Source of the DNA: Odobenus rosmarus divergens
Lineage: Eukaryota > Chordata > Mammalia > Carnivora > Odobenidae
Assembly (NCBI RefSeq): GCF_000321225.1
Contig: NW_004450585.1
Coordinates: forward strand, 1,808,010-1,872,009
Length of the DNA stretch: 64,000 bases
Reading direction: 5' to 3'
Shown: positions 36,125 through 48,509 of the stretch, piece after piece
Numbering within the stretch: the stretch's first letter is position 1
How the letters are laid out: each line of letters starts with the position of its first letter
The notes under the pieces: model-generated
Told to the model about the DNA's origin: nothing
What the model saw: only the letters and a program-made list of their open reading frames with translations
Databases searched by the model: none
Made by a program: the position numbers and the translations under genes

Positions 36125-36750
36125 GTTTATTCATTCACTTACTCAGCAAAACTTTGGTGAATACCTACCATGTGTTCTGTTCTGTGCAAGGCACTGAATA
36201 AAATATTTGATATGATACCTCTTTTCAAGAATTGTGTCATTTCATTTGAAATATAGGTGAGAAAAATCAACTATTATAACCCCATTCTATAAAAGAGAAA
36301 GTCAAGAGGATCGGAGGAAGCTTTAGGAAAAAAATACAACCTGAGCCAGGGTTAAGGAACAATAGGAATTAGACAAACGAACAATGGATGAGAGGAAGAA
36401 GTGGAAGTACAGGTAAAGCAAGTAGAACATGTAAAGATGCACCAGCTCAAGAAATCTAGGTTCAGGAAACTGGAACTTTTTCAGTTTTCCTGGAAGGAAG
36501 GAAAAACCTAGTGCCAACAAGGCCAGCCTAGATCATTGACGTGCTTTGATATGTTAGCAGTTGTGTTTTATCCTAAAATGGATGAGGAGCCAAGGAAGAA
36601 TTTTAAGCCAGGGAACAGCCTAAAGAGATTTGCATTTGAAAAATATAATTATTCAGGTGTGTGGAAGGTATACGGGAAGAATGTGAAACTGGAGAGTACT
36701 TCAAAATTCAGAAGAAAAGTGCCAAAGGCTTTGTATTTGGCAAAGTTCTT
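36125..36750 (-). mobile_element. L2 LINE relic, antisense
   Basis: Starts like a reversed L2 3' end (attcacttactcagcaaaac, taccatgtgttctgttctgt gcaaggcactg) and continues with the reversed body (gttgtgttttatcctaaaat ggatgaggagcc, aacagcctaaagagatttgc). One of the longer L2 copies in the window. Confidence 0.6.
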
Positions 36751-36754
36751 CACA

Positions 36755-37145
36755 TCTTCAGAGAAACAGAACCAATAGGATACAATCTGCTGTAGGCAAG
36801 CTAAAGGTCCAGGAGAGCCAAAGGTGTAGTTCAGTCCAAAGGCCAGTATGCTTGAACCCCAGGAAAAGCCAATGTTTCAGTTTGAGTCCAAAGGGAGGAA
36901 AAACCAATGTCAGTTTGAAGGCAACCAGGCAGAAAGAATTCCCTCTTACTCTTGATAGGATCAGTCTTTCGTTCTAATCAGTCTTCCAGTTGATTGGATG
37001 GAGCCCGAGGGCAATCTGTTTAACTCAGTCTACTGATTCAATTGTTTATCTCTTCCAGAAAGTTTCTCAGAGACACACCCAGAGTAATTGACCAAAGGTC
37101 TGGGCACCCCTTGGCCCAGTCAAATTAACATGCAAAATTAATCAT
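36755..37145. mobile_element. Old ERVL-type LTR-like element
   Basis: tcagagaaacagaaccaata ggat at the left, caatctgtttaactcagtct actgattcaa, and ctgggcaccccttggcccag tcaaattaacatgcaaaatt aatcatc at the right follow a common old mammalian LTR in order. No internal genes. Family uncertain. Confidence 0.5.
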
Positions 37146-37201
37146 CTAAGGCTTGAGATCAGGAACAATGATGGGAATACTGAAAAAAAAAAAAAAATTA
37201 T

Positions 37202-37251
37202 NNNNNNNNNNNNNNNNNNNNNNNNNNNNNNNNNNNNNNNNNNNNNNNNNN
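37202..37251. other. Assembly gap of 50 N
   Basis: Fifty unknown bases flanked by an A-run (37183-37197) at left and tatatgaaa at right. The round length suggests a placeholder. Any open frame crossing it is artificial. Confidence 0.99.
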
Positions 37252-40084
37252 TATATGAAATTGGAAATCAAATGGCTCTCAGAGATGACCATCAAGCTTG
37301 ATTCCCAAGAGCTGTCTTGCATACCTGGGTACAATGTGATGCCACTGACTGCTATAAGAAATACATCTGGGGAGGAGTAAATATAGGGGAGATCAGGTAT
37401 GGAAAAGATGAGCCAGTGCCTGTGAAGCAAATCAGCATTTGGGAGGGAAGTTTGAACTAAAGTAAAGATTAGTTTTATATGGTCATTATAAACATTCAAA
37501 TGGATGACATTTATATAAGCAATTATTACTATAGTCAAATTACAACCACTCAATATGGGCCTCTTTTATATGATCAAATATTAGAGAATTTGATCTGCCA
37601 TTCTCATAGAAAAAGAACAGGTAAAATCAATGGTCCATTTACATTGTATACATAGGTTTATTATATCTTCAACAGATTAATATGTGGGTATTGTAGAAAT
37701 TTAGTTCAATATTTTTGTTAGATGCTATACTTTTATAATTTTCTATATCTTTTCATACAGGTGCTTTGAAACAGTAGTGATAACATTGTTTATTTTAAAG
37801 AAATCAGTTCAGGTAAATAGCTATGCAATGAAGTATTATTTTAAAAATCCTTTAATTAAATTACTTTTGTTCCCAAATGTTTGTGTCTGTGTAGATAACA
37901 CTTCCATAACCCTGGACCTTGCTACATATAAAATCAATATATTTTTAACATATCATAATTGTATTTTATTAATCACAAACAATAATTACCTAGTTAATTT
38001 TTCTTGTATAGACCTCTATGAGAGTTTATACTGTGTGATTACACCCCAAAAGGAGTCTAATACCATTTGCAAAAAGTACATTTGCAGTATTTGCAATATT
38101 ATTTGCAAAGGCAAATAACTTGATATCAGTTGCTTATTCAACACTTAAATGTAAATCATATTATAACCTAAAGCCTCTACCACTGCCTCCAACTCCTTCT
38201 CATTCTTCAACTTCACTCAAGTTCTTCCCCACTGGTTCCTACGGAAGTTGCCAAACACTCTTGTTTTCAAATTCTCTAGAAAATGATACGTACTAAAAAT
38301 GTATCATCTTCACCGATTGTTTTTTTGTTTTTGTTTAAACTTTAACTCTGAAAGCTGACTGTAATCTCTCTGAGGTCACGGGCTCAATCTCTTTAAGATC
38401 ATAGCACCTAGCAACCAACATCAGTTATATTTTTTTGTGTTCTCTATATTAGTAGATTTATTTATCCTGTGCCCTACATAGGAAAGACTAAAAGAAAGGA
38501 GATAATATTCTATATAAGTTATTGCCAGGTAATTTAAAATGGAGCAGAAAATTAAACTTATTGGACACATCAGTTTCATACAAAAGAGAAAATATAATGT
38601 ACAAATAATTTAAAAAATAAATTAGGTACAGTTAACTTCTTTATTACAGAAAATTAAAAATATACTTTCAGTACAAAAATATCTAACCACATCACATTTG
38701 TTCCTATTTTAAAAACATACTTGAATGGGTTCATGTATAATTAATACACAAGTTTTTTATTCTTTTACTTCCTTTGTAGCTTTTGTAGGATATTTCTGTG
38801 CTTATATATTTCCATAATACTCATTTCTAAAGATAAGGCATCCATGTTCTCCTAAATTTATTATGAAGTGGAATTCTATAAATTGAATTTCACTTTTCAG
38901 TTTTCTTCAATAGTAAAAATAAACAAAAAACTGTTTGAAAGAACTTACGGTTAGGAATTAATCCAGGTCCAGTAAACTGAGGTAACCATTTCCTGGTGTG
39001 TAAACACCTTCAGTTCTACCAGGACTGACACTTTGCTTCCACAGGTATGAATGCCAATCAGTGGTCTAAATATCTCTGTGGGACACACCTAAATTCCATT
39101 AAAATTTTTAAAAAGCAAATTTATTTCTCAATTTGTTGATATTTTAAAACATAATTTTCATTTTAAAATAGCTAGGTATTTATCTTTAATTATTTTTAGA
39201 ATATTCAAGGATTTTGTCCCAGATGAAATTTTAGGGTAAAAAAACACACACACAAAACATTTTTTTCATACCCAAAGTATTTTGTTGTTGTTGTACTTTA
39301 CAGAAACATTATTTTCAAATAGGATACCTAATGCAGAGAAAAATTTAAATACAAATATTTAGGTAGTATTAGGTATCCTACCCATTCTCACTAATATTCA
39401 TTTTTTTATTAACCATTACTTAATCTAACCCTTGCTGTTTTACCAAAGTTCAACAGAAAAAACTCAAGCTCACCTTCATAGGAAAGACCCCATTTATCTT
39501 TCCAGTGTTTCCTGTTTTCTTTTCCTTCCTCACCTAGAAGAATGATAGAGAAAAAAATTCATATCACAGTGTGATGCTGCTGGTGTATAAAAAACCCTTG
39601 ACAGCCATGTTCCCATCAGTAGTTTCCCTGCTGGCCAGCTTCTAAGTCTCTACCACTTCCCTTCTCCTCAGGTAGCTGGCTGTTAAATGTTTACTGATTA
39701 ATTTGCATCGAATGTTCTCCTAGCAACCAACACTAGGATAGGATTAGATACTTTTGTAAAAGACTGTATTCTGTTAAAGAAGCTTAGACTTTCTAAAACA
39801 CCATAAACAGAAACTAATAGTGTTTTAAAGCAAAGCTAAATGTGATTCTTTCACATGTTTAAAAGAAATTTCAGCCAATTTCCTGTTATTGTAATTTTTC
39901 TTGGGAGAATCAGTCACTTTTTCATTTAAAAAATTTGCATTTGTGGACACACCCTCACTTATAAGGCAGTTAAATTTGATGGTGAAGGATTACATAATAT
40001 GTACTTTAATAAAATCCACAAAGAATTCATGTCTTTTTGTAATTGTCAGTGCTAGATGCAGTAAACAAATAGGTCTGGTTTCAT
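37252..40084. other. Unassigned AT-rich sequence
   Basis: About 2.8 kb. Faint L2-like phrases at 38170-38420. The 113-codon open frame at 37777-38118 is AT-driven and unlike any family I know. No gene supported. Confidence 0.4.
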
Positions 40085-40439
40085 TTTTTTAGGTAAAATT
40101 AATATATATCATTATATAGTTTCAGGTACACAACATTATAATCTGACATCTGCCTATACTACAAAGTGATCACCACCAAAAGTCTAGTTACTATCCATCA
40201 CCATACAATTAACTCCCTTCACCCACTCCACCCAACTGTAATCCCCTTTCTTTCCAGGAAGCATCAATGTGTTCTCTGTATTTATGAATTTGTTTTTTTT
40301 TTTTTCAAGATTCCACATGAGTGAAATCATATGGTGTATGTCTTTCTCTGACTTATTTCACTTAGCATAGTACCCTCAATGTGCATCCCTGTTATTATAA
40401 ATGGCAAGATTTCATTTTTTATGGACGAGTAGTATTCCC

Positions 40440-40451
40440 TTGCGTGCGTGC

Positions 40452-40478
<27 letters not shown>
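40440..40478. repeat. (GCGT)n/(GT)n microsatellite in L1 ORF2 tail
   Basis: Begins with tgcg units and goes over to a pure GT run. It sits exactly where the L1 has tatatatacaatgg on its sense strand, the same place as the runs at about 15356 and 45015. Confidence 0.9.
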
Positions 40479-40483
<5 letters not shown>

Positions 40484-41158
40484 TCTTTATCCATTCATCT
40501 ATTGATGGATATTTAGGTTGTTTCATATCTTAGCTAATGTAAATAATGCTACAATTAACATAGTGGTGCAATACATTTTTAAAGTAGTGTTTTCATATTC
40601 TTCAGATAAGTACCCAGAAGTGGAACAGCTGGATCATATGGTAGATTCAGCCTTAATTTTTTGAGAAATCTCCCTACTATTTTCCATAGTGGATGCAACA
40701 ATTTACATTCCTACCAACAGTGCACAACAGTTCCCTTTTTTCCACATCTTCTCCAATACTTGTTATTTCTTGTCTTCTAATCGGTAAGAAGTGATATTTC
40801 ATTGTGGTTTTGATTTGCATTCCCCTAATATTTAGTGATGTTGAACATTTTTTTCATGTACTTGTTGGCCATTTGTATGTCTTTGGGAAATGCCTATTCA
40901 GATCCTCTGCCCATGTTTTAATTGGGTTATTTGGGTTTTTTATTATTGAGTTGTATGAGTTCTTTACATATTTTGGGTATTAATCCTTTATTGGATATAT
41001 GATGTGTAAATGTCTTCTCTCATTAGGTCATGCATTGTCTTTTTGTTTTAATCATGGATTTCTTCTCTGCACAGAAGCTTTTTAGTTTGATGTAGTCCCA
41101 TTTGCTCATTTTTGCTTTTGTTTTGTGTGCCTTTAGCAACAGATTCACAAACCTATCA

Positions 41159-41597
41159 CTAGACCAAACTTAAAAGACTGTCCTTTCTCCATTGCATGTT
41201 CTTGGGCTCCTTTGCAGTAATTAATTGTCCACATATGTGTGTGTTTATTTCTGGGCTCTCAATTCTGTTCCATTGATCTGTGTGTCTGTTTTTATGCCAA
41301 GGCCATATTGTTTTGTAGTATAGTTTGAGATTAGGGAAGGTGGTACTTTGTTCTTCTTTCTCAAGATTACTTTGGCTATTTGGGGTCTTCATGGTTCCAC
41401 ACAAATTTTAAAATTATTTGTTCTAGTTCTGTAAAAAATTCTATTGGAATTTTGATAAAGATCACATTGAATCTATGGACTGTTCTGCATAGTATGGGCA
41501 TTTTAACAAAATTAATTCTTCCAATCCATGAGCGAGGAAAATATTTCCATTTATTTCTTTCATCAGTGTTATAGCTTTCAGTGTACAGGTCTTTCAC
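41159..41597 (-). pseudogene. LINE-1 ORF2 C-terminal remnant
   Basis: Two overlapping minus-strand frames (41376-41597 then 41159-41404) keep recognisable L1 ORF2p blocks after the reverse transcriptase: WKYFPRSWIGRINFVKMPIL, then a run ending [11 protein letters not shown], then [20 protein letters not shown] and [13 protein letters not shown]. The change of frame between them is one of many lesions. ORF2p normally supplies endonuclease and reverse transcriptase for L1 retrotransposition; nothing functional remains here. Confidence 0.85.
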
Positions 41598-43708
41598 TTC
41601 TTGATTAAATTCATGCCAAGGTATTTCATTCTTTCTGATGTAGTTGTAAATGGGATTGCTTTTTAAATTCTTCTTTCCAATAGTTTGTTATTAGTGTATA
41701 GAAACACTACAGAATTCTGTATATTGATTTTGTATACTACAAACTTACTAAATTATTAGTTCTAACAATTTTTTGGTAGACTTTAGGATTTTCTATATAT
41801 AGTATCATATCATCTGCAAATAGTGACAGTCTTGCTTTTTCCATTCTGATTTGGATGCCTTTTATTTCTTTTTCTTATCTTATTGCGGTAGCTGAGACTT
41901 CCAATACAATGTTGAATAAAAGTGGTCAGAGTGAGAATCCTTGTCTTGTTTGTGATCTTAGAGGAAAAGTTTTCAGTTTTTCACTATTGAAAATATTAGC
42001 TGTGAGTTGGTCATATACGGCCTGTATTATGTTGAGGTATAATCCCTCTATAACCACTTGAGAGTTTTTTTTTTATCATAAATGTATGTTGAATTTTGTC
42101 AAATGTTTTTTTTTATCTTTGGAGATCATATGATTTTATTCTTTGTTTTGTTAATGTGCTATATATCAGGTTGACTATTCTTGTATCCCTGGAATAAATC
42201 CCACTTGACCATAGTTCATGATCCTTTTAATGTATTGTTGAATTTGTTTTGCAAATGTTTTGTTGAGGGTTTTCACATCTATATTCATCAGAGATAATTT
42301 TCTTTTTTATGGTGTCTTTGGGTTTGTTTTAGGTATCAGGGTTATGCTGGCCTTGTAAAATGAGTTTGGAAGAATCCATCCTCTTCAATTTTTTGGAAGA
42401 GTTTGAGAAGGATAGGTATTAAATCTCTAAAGTTTCATAGAATTTACCAGTGAAGTTGTCTGATCTTGGACTATTGTTTGTTGGGAAGTTTTTGATTACT
42501 ATTTCAATATCTTTACTAGAAATTGGTCTGATCAGATTTTATATTGCTTCATGATTCATCTTGGGAGATTGTGTGTTTTAGGAATTTATTCATTTCTTCT
42601 AGGTTGTCTAATCTGTTGGTATATAATTGTTCATAGTAGTTTCTTACAATCTTTTGTATTTTTGTGGTATCAGTTGTAACTTCTCTTTTATTTCTGATTT
42701 CATTTGAGCATTCTATTTTTTTGTTAGTCTAACTAAAGTTTGTCAGTTTTGTTTATCATTTCAAAGATTCAGCTCTTCGTTTCATTTATCTTTTGTCTTT
42801 TTAGTCTCTATTTCATTTCTTTCTGCTCTGGTTTTTGTTATTTCCTTCCTTCTACTAACTTTGGGCTTTGTTTGTTCTTTTTCTAGTTCCTTGAAGTGGG
42901 CAGGTAGGTAGTTTATTGGGGATTTTTCTTGTTTCTTGAAGTAGGCTTGTATGGATGAACTCTCTCCTAGAACTGCTTTTGCTGTGTCCCATAGATTTTG
43001 TTATGTCACATTTCTGTTTTTATTTGTTCATAGGTTCTTAAAAAAATTCTCCTTTGATTTCCTCAGTGACCCAATGGCTATTCTGTAGCATGTTATTTAG
43101 TCTCTACATTTGTGTGTTTTTTCCTAGTTTTATTCTTCTGATTAATTTCTAATTTCATACCATTCTTATTGGAAAAAATGCTTGATACGATTTCAATCTT
43201 GAATTTATTGAGACGCATCTTGTGGCCTAATACATGACTGCTAAAAAATGTTCCATGTGCAGTTGAGAAGAGTGTTCATTCTACTGCTTTTAGATGGAAT
43301 ATTCTGTATATATCTATTAAGACTATCTGGCCTAATGTGTCGTTCAAGGGCTATGTATCCTTATTGATTTTGTCTCTGGATGATCTATCTAATGATATAA
43401 GTTTAGTGTCAAATTCTCCTACTATTTTTGTATTGCTATTTCTCCCTTCAGGTCCATTAGTATTAGCTTTATATATTTTGGTGTTCCTTTGCTGGGTACA
43501 TATGTATTTATAAATGTTTTGTATTCTTGCTAGATTTACCCCTTTATCATTATGTAATGTCCTTCTTTGTCTTTTATTAAAAGTCTTTGTTTTAAAATAT
43601 ATCTTGTCTGATATGAGTATAACTACACCAGTTTTCTTTTGGTTTCTTTTTGCATGGAGTATCTTTTTCCATCCCTTTACTTTCAGTCTGTTTGTATTCT
43701 TGTTTCTT

Positions 43709-43737
43709 TGTGTGTGTGTGTGTACGTGTGTGTGTGT
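43709..43737. repeat. (GT)n microsatellite
   Basis: Short GT run with one TACG interruption inside the antisense L1. Confidence 0.85.
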
Positions 43738-44153
43738 TCTTGTTTCCGAGGTGAGTCTCTTGTAGACAGCATAAAGATAGGGTCTTGTTTTCTAACTATT
43801 CAGCCACTTTATGTATTTTGATTGGAGAATTTGGTCCATTTACATTTAAATAATTATTAATAGGTAAGTACTTATTGCCATTTTGTTAATTGTTTCCTGG
43901 CTGTTTTTGTAGTTTCTCTCTGGTTCCTTTCATCTTCTCTTTCTGATTTGATGGACTTCTTTAGTGTTAGATTCCTTTATCATTTTCTTTTGTGTATTTA
44001 CTATATGTTTTTGTTTTGTGGTTACTGTGAGGTTTGTACTTAATGTCCTATGTATATAATGGTTAGTTTTAAGTCGATAGGAACTTAAATTGAACACATT
44101 TTTACTCCCTCATCTCACATTCTATAATTTTGATGTCACATTTTACACCTTTT

Positions 44154-44359
44154 TTAAAAAGATTTTATTTATTTATTTGAGAGAGAGAAAAAGAGAGAGA
44201 GCATGAGGGAGAGAGCATGAGCTGGGGGGAGGGGCAGAGGGAGAGGGAGAAGCAGACTCCCCACTGAACAGGGAGCCTGATGCAGGACTCAGTCCCAGAA
44301 CCCTGGAATCATGACCTAGGCCAAAGGCAGATGCTTAACTGACTGTGCCACCCAGGCAC
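44154..44359 (-). mobile_element. CAN-SINE, antisense, at the same L1 site as 17069-17284
   Basis: Reverse SINE of a younger subtype (ggccaaaggcagatgcttaa). Direct repeats tcacattttacacctttt (44136-44153) and tcacattttacatctttt (44360-44377) differ at one base. Its 5' terminus is slightly worn (aggcactc for aggcgccc). Confidence 0.95.
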
Positions 44360-45014
44360 TCACATTTTACATCTTTTAATTTCATACTTCCCTTAACTAA
44401 TTATTGTAGTTTTAGTTAATTTTACTACTTTTGTCTTTTAACCTTTATTCCTGCTTTATAAGTGACTGATTTACTATCTTTTCTATATCTTTGTATTTTC
44501 CAGTGTGATTTTTACTTCTGTATTTTTTTGTTATTAATTATTGCTATTTCTTTTCAGTTTAAAGAAGTCCCTTTAACATTTCTTGTAAAGTTGTAAAGCC
44601 AGTTTAGTGGTGATGAATTCCTTCAGTGTTTGCTTATGTGGAAAACTCTTAATATCCCCCCTTTTTTTTTTTCAGGTGCAGAATTTAGTGATTCATCACT
44701 TACATACAACATCCAGTGCTCATCACTACAAGTGCCCTCCTTAACCCATTACCCATTTAACATATCCTCCAACCCACATCCTCTCCATCAACCCTCATTT
44801 TGTCCTCTATACTTAAAAGTCTGTTTCCTGATTTCTCTCTCTTTTCTTTTTCCATATGTTCATCTGCTTTGTTTCCTGAATTCCACATATTAGTGAAATC
44901 ATATGGTATTTGTCTTTCTCTGACTGATTTGTTTCACATAGCATAATACTCTACCTCCATCCATGTCATTGCAAATGGCAAGATTTCCTTCTTTTTGATG
45001 GCTGACTAATATTC

Positions 45015-45041
45015 GTGTGTGTGTGTGTGTGTGTGTGTGTG
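45015..45041. repeat. (GT)n microsatellite in L1 ORF2 tail
   Basis: Pure GT run between gactaatattc and accacatcttctttatccat, the standard position in L1 for such growth in this window. Confidence 0.9.
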
Positions 45042-45836
45042 TACCACATCTTCTTTATCCATTCATTAGTTGATGGACATTTGGGCTCTTTCCATAGTTT
45101 GGCTATTATTGATAATGCTGCTATAAACATTGAGATGCATGTATCCCTCAAAATCAGTATTTTGGTATCTTTTGTTAAATATCTAGTAGGGCAATTGTTG
45201 GATCATAGAGTAGTTCTATTTTTAACTTTTTGAGGAAACTTCATACTGTTTTCCAGAGTGGCTGCACCACTTTGCATTCCCAAAAACAGTGCAAGAGGGT
45301 TCCCCTTCTCCACATCCTCACCAACACCTGTCATTTCCTGTGCTGTTATTTTTAGCCATTCGGACTGGGGTGAGGTGATACCTCATTGTAGTTTTGATTT
45401 GTATTTCCCTGATGATGAGTGATGTTGAGTGTCTTTTCATGTGTCTGTTAGCCATGCAGATATCTTCTTTGGAAAAGTGTCTATTCTTGTCTTCTGCCCA
45501 TTTTTTAACTGGATTATTTGTTTTCTGGGGGTTGAGTTTTACAGGCTCTTTATATATTTTGGAAACTAACCTTTTATCAGATATGTCATTTGCAAATATC
45601 TTCTCCCATTTAATAGGTTACCTTTTAGTTTTGTTGATTGTTTCCCTCACTGTGCAGAAGCTTTTTATCTTGATGAAGTCTTATTACTTTATTTTTGCTT
45701 TTGTTTCCCTTGCCTCAGGAGATATATCTAGTAGGAAGTTGCTACAGCAGATGTCAAAGAGGTTACTGCCTGTGTTCTCCACTAGGATTTTGATGGTTTC
45801 CTGTCTCACATTTAGGTCTTTCATCCATTTTGAAGT

Positions 45837-45882
45837 GTGTGTGTGTGTGTGTCTGTGTGTGTCTGTGTGTGTGTATGTGTGG
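45837..45882. repeat. Interrupted (GT)n microsatellite at the 5' edge of the nested L1
   Basis: GT repeats broken by CT and AT units, likely grown from the L1 phrase tttttgtgtatggtgt. Confidence 0.85.
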
Positions 45883-46307
45883 TGTCCTCTTCAATTCTGA
45901 ATGATACCTTCACTGGGCAGACAATTCTTGGCTGGAAGTTTTTTTTCCTTTCAGCACTTTGAATATGTTATGCCACTCTCTTCTGGCCTATAAAGTTTCT
46001 GCTGAAAAATCTGCTAATAGTTTTATGGATTTTCCCTGGAATGTAACAAGTTGTTTTCCTGCTTTTAAGCTTAGCTGTGTGTGTACTTTAACCTCTATCA
46101 TTTTAATTATAACGTATCTTGGTGTGGATCTCTTTGGGTTCCTCTTATTTGGGATTCTGGATTCCTGGACCTATATGTTTGTTCTTTCTCTGGATTTAGG
46201 AAGTTTTCAGCCATTTTATTTCTTCAAATAATTTTTTCTGCCCCCTTTTCTCTCTCTTCTTCTTCTGGACCTCTTATAATATGAATATTATTCTGTTTGA
46301 TGTTGTT

Positions 46308-46690
46308 TCAAAGATCCCTTAAGTTATCTTCAGTTTTTAAAATTATTTTCTCCTTTTGCTGCCCTGTCTGGGTGAGGTCCTTTGTTTTGTCTTCCAACTT
46401 GTTGATCTGTTCTTCTATTTCACCCAGTCTACTAGTGAATCCCTCTGGTATGTTTGTCAGTTCAGTTATTATATTCTTCAGTTCAATAACTTCTGTTTGA
46501 TACTTTATTATATTTTTTATCATTTTTTTTGGAAGTTTTCACTTCATTTATCCCTTCTCCCAAGTTTAGTAGGCATCTTTATGACCATTACTTTGAACTC
46601 CTTATCAAGTAGATTGCTTATCTCTTTTTTATTAAGATCTTTTTCTGGGGTTTTGCTTTGTTCTTTCATTTGGAACACATTCATATGTCT
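46308..46690 (-). pseudogene. LINE-1 ORF1 remnant (coiled-coil part)
   Basis: The minus-strand frame 46308-46523 keeps heptad-like spacing typical of the L1 ORF1p coiled coil (EEQINKLEDKTKDLTQ, ending in DNLRDL, the usual border to the RNA-binding part). The upstream frame to about 46690 holds the N-terminal block with KEQSKTPEKDLNKKEISNLL. ORF1p is the RNA-binding trimer of the L1 particle. The two parts are in different frames, and the C-terminal part is interrupted by the nested L1 at 44657-45889. Confidence 0.8.
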
Positions 46691-47592
46691 CCTCATTTGA
46701 GTGGCCTCCTTTAGGAGATGTTCCATGGGGCTCAAAAGTGCTATCATCCATGGCCACCAGAGCCAGGCACTCAAGAGGCATCCCTTGTATGAGCTGTGCA
46801 TTCTGTCTTCTCTGGTGAGCCTGAAGCTGCTGCATGGGGGTGGAATGGGCTCTCACTTGGTTAGGCTGTGGCAGGTTTCCATGGCACGTGACTGTGGTGC
46901 ATGGGAGGATGGGGTCCTCAGTAGGGTACACCCTTTTGTGCTAACATGTTAGAAGAAGAGTTCCAAAGAGCACCTTCCAGCACTGGTATTAGAAAGTTAG
47001 AATGAAATTGCAAAAGTGGTGTCCAACAAGGTCTCCGTCCTTAGAAAAAGTCCCAACAAGTTCTTGACTCACCAACAGATGTTTTAAGATCAGGAAATGG
47101 TCCCCACACATGGTTTAGTTGCTTTCAAACTAGTGTTTTTACTTTGGGTCCTGTAGCAAGTAAGTCTGTACAGAAGCCTTTTAAGAGCAGGTTCTCTGTT
47201 TTCTATAGTTCTATAGATTTCCTAGATGCAATCCTGTTGGTTCTCAAAGCCAGGCATTTTGGGGGCTCATCTTTCCTGTGAAGGATCTAGGGGTTGAGTG
47301 CTTGATGTGTGTATTTGTTCCTCACTTCTCAGGGTAAAGTTCCTTACTTTTGACATTCCTTCCAATTGTGGATTATTGTACCAAAGGTGGGTTTTGTTTT
47401 TGTTTGGTGAGAGGGTGTTACTCCTCCTACTCATTTCCATACTGTCCCTTTATTCTTTGTTGTGGGCTCTGTGAATCCGATTTTTAGGTCTTTTTCAGAG
47501 GAAATCATTCTATATGTAAATGTAAATTTGTTGTCTATAGAAGGAAGCGAGTCAAAATTTTCCTATGCCACCATCTTGAACCACTCTCCAAA

Positions 47593-48505
47593 TACATCTG
47601 GTTTCTAATGGCGAGGTTAGTTATATAGAAGACACAGTAAATTTTCCTATAAAACATTGTAATTAATGTTCAGTTTTTGAACAAAAATAATATGAAACCT
47701 AAGTTTCAATTAAGATTTATTTTACTGAAAAGTTAATGTATATGTGGTCTCTCTACTTCTAAAAAAATGTTATTGTGTCATTAGTTATGTTTAAATTCTG
47801 ATAGCAATTTTTAATATCAAAGCATTATTTGATGGAAAGAACACACAAAAAATATACAACATGTATAATAAATCATCTCCAATAACATTAAATAAAATGA
47901 CCAGTAGTACATGATGTTTATTTTAGTAGGTCTTTGAAACAAAAGTAGAAAATACTTTATTATGACCCATTAATATTTTAATCTAGCAGAGAACAATACT
48001 AGAGCAGAAAGTAAAATACTTTAGTAGTATCAATGACAGTTATTAGGTTATTAAGATTACAAGTGATAATCTTGAAGCAATGAAATATTTTACAATTTAA
48101 AACTAAGATTCAAAAATAAAAACCTATAGTTTATTCATTTGATGAAGATAATTGAATATTTTCCCAGAGATAAGAATAAAGCAGCAAATGCTTCATAAGA
48201 AAAACATATTACCAACTCATCTGTGATGGCTATTTTACCTAGAATATTAGAAAAGTGCCATTTCTGCAAATTTTTTCATTAATAGTTTGTTGTTTTCAAC
48301 ATAAGTATTTCTTAAACTTCACATGTGCTTTTAAGAAACCTGAATTGTAAACACTAACAACTTATTTCAAGACTTTCCGTTTGGTAGAATTTTGAAAATC
48401 TAATTCAAATTTTATAAATTATATCTATAGATACTATAATTCTTTAGCATCTTGATAGATCATTGTAAAGCACAGCAATTTTTTACCTCCTAGGCATTAC
48501 AGACA
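47593..48505. other. Unassigned AT-rich sequence
   Basis: About 0.9 kb next to the 5' end of the antisense L1. No nameable repeat. Confidence 0.4.
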
Positions 48506-48509
48506 TGGG

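Larger units (their letters stand above)
44657..45889 (-). mobile_element. Younger LINE-1 3' end nested in the old L1, antisense
   Basis: T-run at 44659-44671, carnivore L1 3' UTR (caacatccagtgctcatcac), then the ORF2 tail (atttttaactttttgaggaa, ctccacatcctcaccaacac, ctttttatcttgatgaagtc). It is 5'-truncated, 1.2 kb. The old L1 phrase 'aaaactcttaatatcc ... cttcaattctgaatgatacc' is split by it, which proves nesting. Its 5' end has grown into a GT-rich run at 45837-45882. Target-site duplication not clear. Confidence 0.8.
40085..47592 (-). mobile_element. Near-complete old LINE-1 (L1MA-like), antisense, about 6 kb without nested inserts
   Basis: Read on the minus strand: 5' end near 47592 (ttcaagatggtggcatagg type start), 5' UTR to about 46750, ORF1 remnants from about 46700, inter-ORF region, ORF2 from about 43700 down to about 40500, 3' UTR ending near 40085 with the L1MA-type motif around agtttcaggtacacaacatt. 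The span is 7.5 kb; removing the nested L1 (44657-45889) and SINE (44154-44359) leaves about 6 kb, the normal full length. A further internal loss exists near 41140-41165. ORFs are broken by many stops, so the element cannot move. Confidence 0.8.

Noticed and set aside
37146..37553. 135-codon minus-strand open frame
   Set aside because: It crosses the 50-N gap; the continuity is artificial.
37777..38118. 113-codon plus-strand frame in unassigned sequence
   Set aside because: Driven by AT-rich composition, no family resemblance, no splice or promoter context.
39580..39600. gtataaaaaaccc as a TATA box
   Set aside because: Isolated match in AT-rich DNA without a nearby GC-rich promoter, first exon or transcript structure.
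45394..45900. 168-codon plus-strand open frame with hydrophobic stretches resembling membrane segments
   Set aside because: It is the antisense of the L1 ORF2 tail, a well-known source of hydrophobic false frames, and ends in a GT microsatellite.
46356..46700. 114-codon hydrophobic plus-strand frame
   Set aside because: Antisense of the L1 ORF1 remnant.
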